This document shows positions 12,945 to 21,201 of a stretch of DNA of 64,000 bases, piece after piece (positions within the stretch are counted from its first letter, which is position 1; every line of letters starts with the position of its first letter). Below the pieces are notes generated by a model. The model had not been told where the DNA came from. It saw only the letters and a program-made list of their open reading frames with translations, and did not search any database. The stretch is from Pictodentalium vernedei (Eukaryota; Mollusca; Scaphopoda; Dentaliida; Dentaliidae): contig CM062293.1 of the NCBI GenBank assembly GCA_031216915.1, positions 147,444,285-147,508,284 of the forward strand, in the 5' to 3' direction. Position numbers and translations under genes: made by a program.

Positions 12945-13081
12945 AAGTGACACCATCTAGTTTTAATCTTGTTAGAGGGCAATACTTCACAGTTGGATCC
13001 CTTAGAGATCTATTTTACAATACGAGCCCATACAAAATTGTATCATTTTTGAAAGTAATCAACCTTTTTAACAAATTTTAA

Positions 13082-13334
13082 AATTGTTTTTATTCTTTTA
13101 ATCTAGACTCATGAAGCTCAGTTCATCAGGTTGATTTAGAAGTAGGTATCTTTCACTTATCTCATTACTCATTGTTATTTAAATTATTCTTGCCTCTGAC
13201 ATGTCTTTGTGATTATCCTTTATTTTTATTCAATCTTTTACTTCATAATATTGACGTTTTACTTTTCTCTGATTTCTCGCCACGATATAGCCTTAGCTGC
13301 TGATATGGCGTTAAGCACCAATAAATAAATAAAT
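13082..13334 (+). other. LINE 3' UTR and tail
   Basis: This AT-rich 3' UTR ends GCTGATATGGCGTTAAGC then ACCAATAAATAAATAAATAA. The last ~45 bp resemble the 3' tails of the SINEs in this window (see 13787-14185 and 42664-43072), which suggests a shared reverse-transcription start signal. Confidence 0.8.
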
Positions 13335-13735
13335 AAATAATCACTCTTCCTTTAGTAAAGTTATATCACATTACCAATCAAACGAGGGCCTAACCATATT
13401 CATAAATGAAACATAAGATCGTAGCATTTTAAAGTGTTAAACTTTTACAAATGGAAAATTGAATTTACGAGATGAACCAGTGACCTGAATCAAGCAACTG
13501 AATTTCGGCCTGTTCATCATTTTATGCACCTTCATGCACTCAAGGGATGAGATATTTTTGGTATGAGGTCAGTCAATGTTAGATTCATGTAAGTCTTTTC
13601 ATAATTTTTGGTCCCAAATCTTGGACACAAGGGCCATAAGTTGGGAGGCCCTGCAGATGGGCATCCATGAGCTTACTCATCCACTCCCTATGGAAGTTGT
13701 ATTGCTTATTGCTGCTCAAAACCAATATGTTTTAA
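13335..13735 (+). repeat. Flanking direct repeat, 3' copy (long target-site duplication)
   Basis: This copy begins immediately after the (AATA)n LINE tail and matches 3064-3457 throughout. It carries one extra TATTGCT (near 13701-13714). Beyond 13735 the sequence no longer matches the 5' flank, so the duplication ends sharply at GTTTTAA. Confidence 0.85.
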
Positions 13736-13786
13736 CGTTTACATGTACATGCAACCATATTCAGGAGAGCAGCTAATAGTCGACTA

Positions 13787-14185
13787 GGGGGCACAGTGGC
13801 ATTGCGGTAACCGGCTCTCATCAGGTCACCAAAGTTAAAGCAACGTCGAGGCTGGTTAATCCTCGGATGGGAGACCGTCTGAGCGATCGATTTGGACTCC
13901 CGCATTGTGTCCTTGGGCAAGGCACTTAACCCCGATTGTCCACATGGGGCCACGATGACACCGTGTACTAAGGCGTACTGCCTGTCGATGGTACGCATGT
14001 CTTCAACAAATTTAACCCTGCCTGTGCCTCTGTGCCGAGTTACGATGTTGGGGAACTGGTCGTCATTGCTTGGTGGTTCTCTCTGTGTACTCCGGCTTCC
14101 TCCACCCATAAAACTGTCAAGGTCATGATTAGCCATTGTGCATAAGTATGTGACCTTAAAACACCAATAAATAAATAAAAAAATA
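13787..14185 (+). mobile_element. SINE, 5S rRNA-type head, tail A (plus strand)
   Basis: A perfect 12-bp target duplication AATAGTCGACTA (13775-13786, 14186-14197) defines the ends. The head reads GGTAACCGGCTCTCATCAGG, then AAGTTAAAGCAACG and GGATGGGAGACCG, which follow the internal promoter region of 5S rRNA. The body starts at GTGTCCTTGGGCAAGGCACT, and the 3' end is TGTGACCTTAAAACACCAA with AATAAATAA. This is the clearest 5S-derived copy in plus orientation. Confidence 0.88.
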
Positions 14186-14197
14186 AATAGTCGACTA

Positions 14198-14750
14198 AAG
14201 TAGAAAATATTGCGATCAATTGTGAGTACCTTTGACAGATTGTCCTCAGCCCCAAGATATGTGACCATGCACACAATCATCTCAATCCTATAACAAACCT
14301 AACAATATGACCACAGATTCTTTTCTGAATTTTCTGTTGGATTCTGACAATGGCATACCATCAAATTACATTTTCCAGTTTGGCCTTAAGTACAGCAATA
14401 TTGTAAGAATGAACACTGGTACAACATACTCTGGATAAAGATTCGATTGGAAGATAAAAGCTAATTGGGTGTAGTCAGCTGCTGTTGTTTGTTCTTTTCA
14501 TCTCTCCTCATTAATGAAAAGCTGCACAATGTAATTACTGTCTTTCCCAATTAACTCTCCGACAAATTAGTGAAAGTTATTGGGGGCATAGCAGCATCAG
14601 AAAACTTGAAAATACATAAAGTAAAGGTTAAAGAGGAACTTGTTCCACCCAATTACTTCTGTAAACTAATGGAGTGAGACAAGAAATAAGCATTATATAC
14701 AATAATTTGGTACTCATTAGCCATCCTCTATGTTAGCTGGTCGCCCCCAG
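14198..14750. other. Unassigned sequence
   Basis: AT-rich. Short ORFs only; no domain, repeat or hairpin recognised. Confidence 0.5.
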
Positions 14751-14800
14751 AGTTCCAATGTGTTCTATGTGTCACTAGGCACATAGAATACATTGGAACT
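14751..14800. repeat. 21-bp hairpin
   Basis: The arms AGTTCCAATGTGTTCTATGT(G) at 14751-14771 and 14780-14800 pair with one mismatch around an 8-nt loop. It could be a MITE remnant or a fold-back RNA. Confidence 0.6.
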
Positions 14801-14872
14801 AAGGGAATGTGGTGTTGGTGGAACTTGAGTGAATTACAACTGCTTCTACTATACATACTGGAGTGGCATAGT

Positions 14873-15121
14873 TTAACCCTTTACCGAACACCGATGATAT
14901 CAAAATTTATTATTTTAAATATAATTTTTTTTAATTTTTCAAAAAATGTCCACAAAACCATATCATGTGACCCCTCATTGGAACGAGCTCAACGAGCTCG
15001 TTCCAAAGAGGGGTCACATGATATGGTTTTGTTGAAATTTTTTTAAAAATAATATTTTTTCTGATGCTGAATTTGCAAATTACGTGGGCAGATGTGGTCG
15101 ATTCACTGGGTAAAGAGTTAA
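14873..15121. mobile_element. TTAA palindromic MITE, family A
   Basis: It is bounded by TTAA on both sides, with ends CCCTTTACC / GGGTAAAGAG. The inner arms, from CAAAACCATATCATGTGACC into ...CATTGGAACGAGCTC, fold on themselves for about 45 bp each. A TTAA target and CCCTTT ends are features of piggyBac-type elements; the assignment is inference because no transposase is present. Confidence 0.75.
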
Positions 15122-15649
15122 CTGGCAGAGTACAGTGGTGCCCACTTAATTGGATATTTCCTCAATGAATAACCCTATTAATTGGATATTATTTCCAAAT
15201 ACAAAACCATTTACCATAAATTACAAATCTGATCAGTTAATTGCACATAGGTTATAGAGTAAATAACTGTTAATTGAATAAAGAATCTTATAATTTGCCA
15301 AGAAATTAGCCTAACAATTACATACTTCCCTTGTTTATAGACCAGTGCATGAAACACAGGCATTTATTCTTTTATATCTGATTTGACAGCGCTCAATGAG
15401 CTCTTTCAAACAAGATATAATCAGGGATTGCAGGAAAGGAGTCTGATTACTCTCACTCGTCATCACTCTCCTAAACGTTTCACTAGGGGAGCCAATTAAT
15501 CACTCACCATAATTATATATAAGGAAATTATGTCTGAGAATCAAGTTACATTTTGCATTTCGATCACCTGTTACCTAACACCACTACCAATATGTGATGA
15601 TACTAGCATAACATTTTCTTACATACATGGTAACTAAAAATCTTTCATA
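15122..15649. other. Unassigned, with a MITE remnant
   Basis: Around 15380-15415 there is a GCTCAATGAGCTCTTTCAAA block like the centre of the family B MITE at 29425. The rest is AT-rich and unassigned. Confidence 0.45.
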
Positions 15650-15870
15650 TGCCCCTTCTGGTGCACCCTGTATGCCTGGCAACATTACTGAAACAAATTT
15701 GAACTGACGTACGATAAGGAACAAGAATATCAAATTTGGTCTCAAATTTTCTGATGAGAAGCCAATAATGAAATGAAAAATTCATACTGGCCAGATGGAC
15801 GACAGATGGACAATAGATGGATGGAAAGAGAGCACTAAAGCTCCCCTTGAGGTTCACACCGGAAAGCTAA
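15650..15870 (+). mobile_element. Right end of a Helitron-like element (fragment)
   Basis: It is homologous to 20660-20861: it shares a GGCAACATTAC-like start, TTTGAACTGACGTACGATAA, GGAC/GGAT microsatellite runs, and an end at AGCTAA followed by T. The left part is missing. Confidence 0.55.
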
Positions 15871-16079
15871 TCAGGTGCAGCAACATGGCATAACAATACG
15901 TGAAAGTTCATATCATGGTTATTCATCACACATCATACAAAATATCAAAAGTATCGAATGGAAAGTGTGAAACTAGCTGCAGATAAAAGTTTGGGATGGC
16001 CAAATGGATAGATGCATGTCAAAGCAAAGGATAAAAAATAACCAGATGAGTCTGTATGACGCCTATACCCCATGAGGTA

Positions 16080-16955
16080 GTACAATTAAGTGTTGCCTTC
16101 ACAGGTACCCATGGCAAAGGCATACACCAGAAATCAGTCAGTTATCTGAGAAAAATGTCAGGAAAACTGATTCTCAAAGTTTTCACATATTAAACTAAGT
16201 TCGAGGTCAATAACCATATGAAAAATAATCCACCTACGACCAAACTTGAACGTGATATGTAGGTACCCATAAAGCCACATACCAGAAATCAGCAAATTAT
16301 TTGAACATATAGCAAAAAAAAGTCTGGAAAACTGATTCTCTGAGTTTTCATATCATAAACTATGTTCAAGGTCAATAACTCCGTGAAAAATCATCCTACC
16401 TGGACCAAACCAGGACCAAACTGAAACTTGCTTTGTAGGTATCCATGACAAAGGCACATACCAGAAATCAGCCAGTTTTCTCAGTGTATGGTGAAATAAA
16501 GTCCAAAAAAACTGTTATTATAGATTGATGGAATTATTTATTTATTTATTGGTGTTTAAGGTCACATATTTATGCACAAGGGCTAATCATGACCGCGACA
16601 GTTTTACAGGTGGAGGAAGCCTGAGTACCCAGAGAGCATCCACAGAGCAACAGCAAGCAACTGTCAGCTCCCCAACATACCAACTCCACACAAGCACGGC
16701 AGGGTTAGCATTGGTTGAAGACAAGTGCACCATCGACGTGCAGTACACTTTAGTACACAATGCCACCGTGCCCCCAAGCTAGATTGATGGAAAGATAGAA
16801 CATATGGTGGGGACAAAATAAGATTTGCTTGCCAATTTTTGTGAATTATGCTGGCCAGTTTATATAGTTGTTACATTAGGTAAAAGGTTAATGCACAGAA
16901 GGACAAATGAACAGACACGAGGATCCCTATACACCCACGCTAAAGCGAGGGTATA
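16080..16955. repeat. Tandem array (about 155-177 bp unit) with 3' hairpin
   Basis: Three units are recognisable by ACCAGAAATCAG near 16128, 16283 and 16460. The array is split by the SINE at 16534-16779. It ends with a hairpin ATACACCCACGCTAAAGCG/GGGTAT (about 16929-16955). The layout resembles the other Helitron-like array elements. Confidence 0.55.
16534..16779 (-). mobile_element. SINE, 5'-truncated, tail A
   Basis: A 13-bp perfect target duplication TAGATTGATGGAA (16521-16533, 16780-16792) encloses the tail-A end (ATTTATTTATTTATTGGTGT on the plus strand) and most of the shared body. The head is absent, as expected from incomplete reverse transcription. Confidence 0.85.
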
Positions 16956-16959
16956 AAAA

Positions 16960-17639
16960 AGTGTTGAAAGAGAAGATATACATGTAATGTCGATACTCCT
17001 TATTTAGTATACAAATGAAGAGAACTGGCACTAGGCAAAATGTCAATTAGGCATTGACTGTGGTTCCAGAAGCAAATTAGGGCAATGTGGTTAAGAAATA
17101 TGAAAGAGCACTGGGCTGTGCTTTGGGAGCAGACTTTAAGAGACATTTATAACCTGTTATACCAGATCATTTCAGATATAACCTAAAGCATAAAGCTAAA
17201 TGAGGCAATGTTATGGAAAGAAATCAATAGTGCTTAGTATATGTTTTTACCTACCGACAAAAGCCAAGATAAAATAAATTTACAATTACATATTCTGATA
17301 GCACATATGATGAACAATGGCTATTCTTCTGATATAAAAAATGTGGTTGATACCATCAATGTCATACAAACAACTGAGGCTCTAATGAGACTATAGTTGT
17401 TTATAAAAAGGGCAGTTTTATGCTAATGCTCCCAGGATAAAGATTTGAGAGGGGAAAAGACCCCTCACACACTTTGAAATTGGAATCCAGTGGTGGGAAT
17501 TTTTTCAGTGATTATAATGGTGGAGGCATAATAAACTGAACATTAAAATATTAAAATCTGTTTCACACACCAACACACTTCCAATAAAACAAGGTGCAAC
17601 ACCACCCTGCCAAGAGTTTCGAAGTTGAAGGGTTTCTTA
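16960..17639. other. Unassigned sequence
   Basis: AT-rich; no element, hairpin or coding signal recognised. Confidence 0.45.
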
Positions 17640-17913
17640 GCTGAAAAAAAACAGAAAAAGGCCTATAACTCCAGGAAAAAAATGGACAAAACCTGTTACT
17701 TGTGAATATCCTTTCCCCCATGGTGCTCTATCAGCATACCACAGAGATAATTTAAATTTAACATCCACTGCCTGAGATATCATTGTCCAAAGTTCTTATG
17801 GACGGATGGATGGTATGATGGATGGATGGAAGGATGGACGGATGTGGATGGACGGACGGATGGATGGACCCTATTTCTATATCCCCCGCAAACTTCGTTT
17901 TGGCAGGGGATAA
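17640..17913 (+). mobile_element. Probable Helitron-like right end with GGAT microsatellite
   Basis: CTATAACTCCAGG-type sequence leads into a GGAC/GGAT microsatellite (about 17800-17868) and a terminal hairpin ATCCCCCGC...GGCAGGGGAT (about 17881-17911). The same layout occurs at other element ends here. The left boundary is unknown. Confidence 0.45.
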
Positions 17914-17938
17914 TAAAATTATTAGATTACACATGCAA

Positions 17939-18190
17939 TTTATTTATTTATTTATTGGTGTTTAAGGTCACATACTTATGCACAATGGCTAATCATGACC
18001 ATGACAGTTTTACGGGTGGAGGAAGCTGGAGTACCCAGAGAGAACCACCGAGCAATGACAAGCAGCTGTCAGCTCCCCAACATCGTAACTCCACACTGCA
18101 GTACAGGCAGGGTTAGATTCGTTGAAGACATGCACACCATCGACATGCAGTACGCCTTAGTACACAGCATCATTGTGCCCCCATGTGGAC
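17939..18190 (-). mobile_element. SINE, 5'-truncated, tail A
   Basis: The tail-A end and shared body are present up to CCCCCATGTGGACAAT, where homology stops. No clear target duplication was found. Confidence 0.75.
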
Positions 18191-18660
18191 AATATATTCG
18201 ATTCGAAATCAGCTGCCCAATTCGTTTTCTCTCCAGTCTTTTTCATGAGAATATAGCTTGGTATCAGTTATCTTCATTGTCTCACAAAATGTATAGTTCA
18301 GATGGAAATCGTACATATTCAGTTTTTTATTGGTGTTTAAGGTCACATATTTTTGCACAATGGCTAATCATGACCACAACATGAGTATCAACTCTAGACC
18401 AGGAGTGAGGGTTAATAAACCATGTTGCCCATTTTAGAGAGGGTTTGCACCTCCCAAGCATTGGTGACTGGGTCCTATTTTACCTGTAAAACAGAGCCTG
18501 TTTATCACAGTGAACAGGCACTGCTCCACTTCCCGGAGTTACCGCGGGAGAAAATCGTACATAAATAATGTTGAAATAAAAGAATGAGTGTAACTTCTGA
18601 TACATTAACATAAATAACAACTTCACTCATGCTACCAGCCATGCTAATTCCAATACCACA
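18191..18660. repeat. Dispersed repeat, copy 1 (interrupted)
   Basis: 18191-18316 and 18563-18660 together match the flanks of the SINE at 44482-44899 (44440-44481, 44900-45075): CACAAAA.GTATAGTTCAGAT, then ATAATGTTGAAATAAAAGA. It is an unidentified interspersed family, each copy carrying a different insertion. Confidence 0.6.
18317..18551 (-). mobile_element. Retroposed insertion with tail A but a different body
   Basis: An 11-bp duplication AAATCGTACAT (18306-18316, 18552-18562) encloses it. On the minus strand the last ~50 bp are the SINE tail A, but the upstream ~180 bp are unrelated to the common SINE body. It may be another SINE family or the 3' end of the LINE that owns tail A. Confidence 0.65.
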
Positions 18661-18974
18661 GGTCCATACCACTGTTAAATACAAATATAAGGTTTCCAAG
18701 CAATGTCAATGATGAACTATAATCCTTACAGGGTAATATTCCAACAACATCACCAAGGTATTCCTTTGACGAAGGCATGCCTCGATAATGTAGTTGGATT
18801 ATTTTATCAGTCAGGACTTGAGCCATCACAGTCGGAACACATTAGGTTTATAGTTCCCAACCCCTCTTGGTCATCTTTAAGGCACAACTGATTTGATTTG
18901 AGGTTCGATTTGGACCTTTCGGTTTGAAGTCCAATGCCAATAGCATCCAGTGACTTTCAGTCAGGTGAGCTAAA
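18661..18974. other. Unassigned; possible element end
   Basis: It ends in GGTGAGCTAA directly before the next Helitron-like element starts. This may be the 3' end of another such element in head-to-tail contact. Confidence 0.35.
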
Positions 18975-19229
18975 TGAAAGTGTCAATGACACTGTAGCTT
19001 AACTTGTGTGCTGTGTTTGATGAAAAGGATAATGTTCAATGTTTATGAAAGGATTATGAAATAAGACAAGAATTGTGATAATTGGGAATATGTTCATTTC
19101 TGTTCCCTGTATGCTATGTTTATGATAAAAATAATATGAGGTGTACACTGTACTAAAGAGCTGAGGGGTGGGTTAATATGACCTCACAGTTAATGAATGT
19201 AGCCCTCACAGTTAACGTATATCAACAAA

Positions 19230-19615
19230 AGTTACCAAGTTACAGTGAAATTATTCCAAAACGAATCATCCTATCAAGATACATTAAAATCCCTTCATAA
19301 ATATGGTCTGTAGACTGTGCTAAAGGTTTTCGGGCTTCGGGCCCCTGTAGCCGTCAGTTTCCCAATTGCGTTCAAAGGGGACGTTCTCATCTAGACATTA
19401 TATGAAGTCAACCTACCAAGTTACAATGAAATCCCTTAATAAATATGACCTGTAGACTGTGCTAAAGGTTTTTGGGCTTTGGGCTCTGGCAGCCATCATG
19501 GTTGAATGATCGCAACCAAAAGGGGACATTCTCATCTGGAGTGATCCTACAAAGTTACAATGAAATCCCTTCATAAATATGACCTGGAGACTGTGCTCAA
19601 GGTTTTGGGGCTTTT
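19230..19615. repeat. About 140-bp tandem array, 3 units
   Basis: Units are marked by AATCCCTTCATAAATATG-type blocks at about 19290, 19431 and 19566. They are the same family as the longer array at 21465-23760. Confidence 0.7.
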
Positions 19616-19734
19616 TTTTTGCATAAAATGATTAAAAAATCCTGCAAATCTTGTTCTCAAGCCAAAAAAACAAACATTTCGCCCAACAGACCCTCCTCCT
19701 CATCCCTCAGGCCTCAAGAGGACTCCTGGAATCC

Positions 19735-20640
19735 TATATTCTGACTGGTAGATCTGAAGAAGAAGGTTTTTTAAAGAATATTCCTCATATTGCACTAAGC
19801 AAAATCCCACAAGGAGCTGAAATGTGACCCCAAGAACCTGATTTAATTACCAGTAGAATTTAATCTGAACCTCCTAAGGAAAGTACATGTCAAATATCAA
19901 AACATTATGTCTGGTAGATCTGAAGAAAAGGATTTTTAAAGAATATTTCTCATATTAACAGTTAAAGTTACGAGTTCCAACAAGGAGCCCAAATATCACC
20001 CCAGGGACTCGATTTGAACACAAACACAAAATCAAAAGATTCTGACTGATAAATCTGAAGAAGTTTTTAAAGAATATTCCTCATATTACACAAAGTTAAA
20101 ATTCGGGCTCCCACAGGCAGGCCAAATATCAATCCAAGGTTTTTATTTAACAAATTTCAAGCTGCCCCCTAAAGATGCTGTATACCAAATACAAGGAGAT
20201 GTTGACTAGTAGATCTGAAGAAGATTTTTAAATAAATTTCCCATGTGGCAAGTTAACATTCAGGTTCCCACAGGGAGCCCAAATATCAACCCAGGTACTT
20301 GATTTGAACAAACTTGAATCTGAACCTCCTGAGGATGCTGCATATCATATTTCAAAAGATTCAGACTAGTAGATCTGAAGAAGATTTTAAAATAATATTC
20401 CTAAATTTCCACTATGTTAAAATTTGAGTTCCCATTGGGAGCCCAAATATGACTCCAGGGACTCATATTATTACACAAAGTTAAAAATTGTGTGGAGCCC
20501 AAATATGAGCCCAGGGACTTGTTTCCAACAAATCCAAATCTGACCCCGCTAAGGATGCTGTATACCAACTACCCAAAGATTCTGATAGGTAGTTCTTGAG
20601 AAGAAGATTTTTTAATTTTTAAAAAAACTTTTGTGGGATG
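19735..20640. repeat. About 160-bp tandem array, 5-6 units
   Basis: The landmark TAGATCTGAAGAAG recurs near 19750, 19918, 20210 and 20372, with degenerate copies between and after. The family is unrelated to the preceding 140-bp array. Confidence 0.6.
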
Positions 20641-21201
20641 CTGACAGAATTATGTGCCTTGAGGAGCCTCCTGTGGGCATGGCAACTTTACTTGAACATA
20701 CAGTTTGAACTGACATATGATAAGGAACATGCGTATCAAATTTGGTTCCATTCGGCCTGCTGGTTTATGAGAAGTTGATAACAGACAGGACAGATTGACA
20801 ATGAACGACGGACAGAAAGTGATCACTTAAACTCCACTTGAGCTTTGTTCAGGCTAGCTAAAAACAGTAGGTAATTCCTTTTATTAATATGCCCTGAGAT
20901 GTTTCAAGCAGAATTAAAACACTCAAACTGCAAAACAGCACAGGGATATCGATTTACACATATTGCATAATGCACCTCACTCTGAGGTGAGCAATTATGC
21001 TTGGCATCTATAGCCCACATGATTTGAAAGTAGAGCAGTAAATGCCCATCTTGGTAAACAAAATAATATGGGAATGATGTAAAAAAGTCAACATCGACAT
21101 CGTATTGTTGTGAGTTGGTTACGGAAGTAGAATTGAATTAATCTTCTCTTATATTTCATTAACTGTTTACCAAATGCAAATAGCAGACAACTGCAAAAAA
21201 A

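Larger units (their letters stand above)
9308..12960 (+). mobile_element. Non-autonomous Helitron-like element (HINE/pearl type) inserted in LINE ORF2
   Basis: The element starts TCCCCGCATTTT and ends ...CATCTAG, inserted between A (9307) and T (12961). These are the Helitron rules: 5' TC, 3' CTRR, and an A|T target with no duplication. A hairpin GTGTGC-TTT-GCACAC (12930-12944) lies 12 nt before the CTAG. The 5' end is repeated inverted at 9321-9334 and again just before the 3' hairpin (AAATGCGGGGA, 12910-12921), an asymmetric inverted repeat as in Helentron-associated elements. The interior is a TCCGTACG microsatellite followed by a 153-bp tandem array. No Rep/helicase is encoded. Removing it joins the LINE codons in frame. 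Confidence 0.87.
5718..13081 (+). pseudogene. LINE ORF2 (endonuclease, reverse transcriptase, RNase H), three TGA stops, split by insertion
   Basis: The ATG at 5718 overlaps the ORF1 stop (ATGGATAA). A single frame runs to 9307 and resumes at 12961 after the Helitron-like insertion, ending at TAA 13079-13081. The apurinic-type endonuclease has IIQWNCRG, LQET, LGDFNAHSPLWG and GSDHFPI. The RT has NYRPIALTSC, FDLEKAYDT, GVPQGS and the catalytic YVDD near 7740-7755. RNase H begins YTDGSKDG with later FSDSLSSL and LPGHVGI..N..AD. A Cys/His cluster (CVPC, H, C) precedes the insertion. Stops are TGA at 6723, 7107 and 8112. At each, related proteins carry Arg or another residue reachable from CGA; the clearest is before SLVRSKLDYG. 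No frameshift is needed. The product would nick the target and copy LINE RNA. Confidence 0.9.
3458..13334 (+). mobile_element. Full-length I/Nimb-like LINE, interrupted by a Helitron-like element
   Basis: This non-LTR retrotransposon has a 5' UTR (about 3483-4270, starting near CTAGGCGGGTCCTCAGGTGG), ORF1 with zinc knuckles, and ORF2 with endonuclease, reverse transcriptase and RNase H. It ends in a short 3' UTR and an (AATA)n tail at 13318-13340. RNase H downstream of RT places it in the I supergroup; Nimb is my best guess at clade. Without the 3,653-bp insertion at 9308-12960 it is about 6.2 kb. About 25 bp of filler (TTAATATGTTTTGATCATCC...) separate the duplicated flank from the probable 5' end. 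It is inactive, with four in-frame stops plus the insertion. Confidence 0.9.
18975..20861 (+). mobile_element. Helitron-like element with mismatched (chimeric) right end
   Basis: The left end TGAAAGTGTCAATGACACTG and the following ~640 bp are nearly identical to 21202-21880. After a T-run near 19612 the sequence switches to a different array and ends GGCTAGCTAA (20858-20861 CTAA). The left inverted block AGCTTAACTTG has no partner at this right end, whereas it does in the intact element 21202-23893. The right 200 bp match 15650-15870 instead. Confidence 0.65.

Noticed and set aside
3064..13735. Reading the ~394-bp flanking repeats as LTRs of an LTR retrotransposon
   Set aside because: There are no TG...CA ends, primer-binding site, protease or integrase. 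The internal element is a LINE with its own 3' tail immediately before the second copy.
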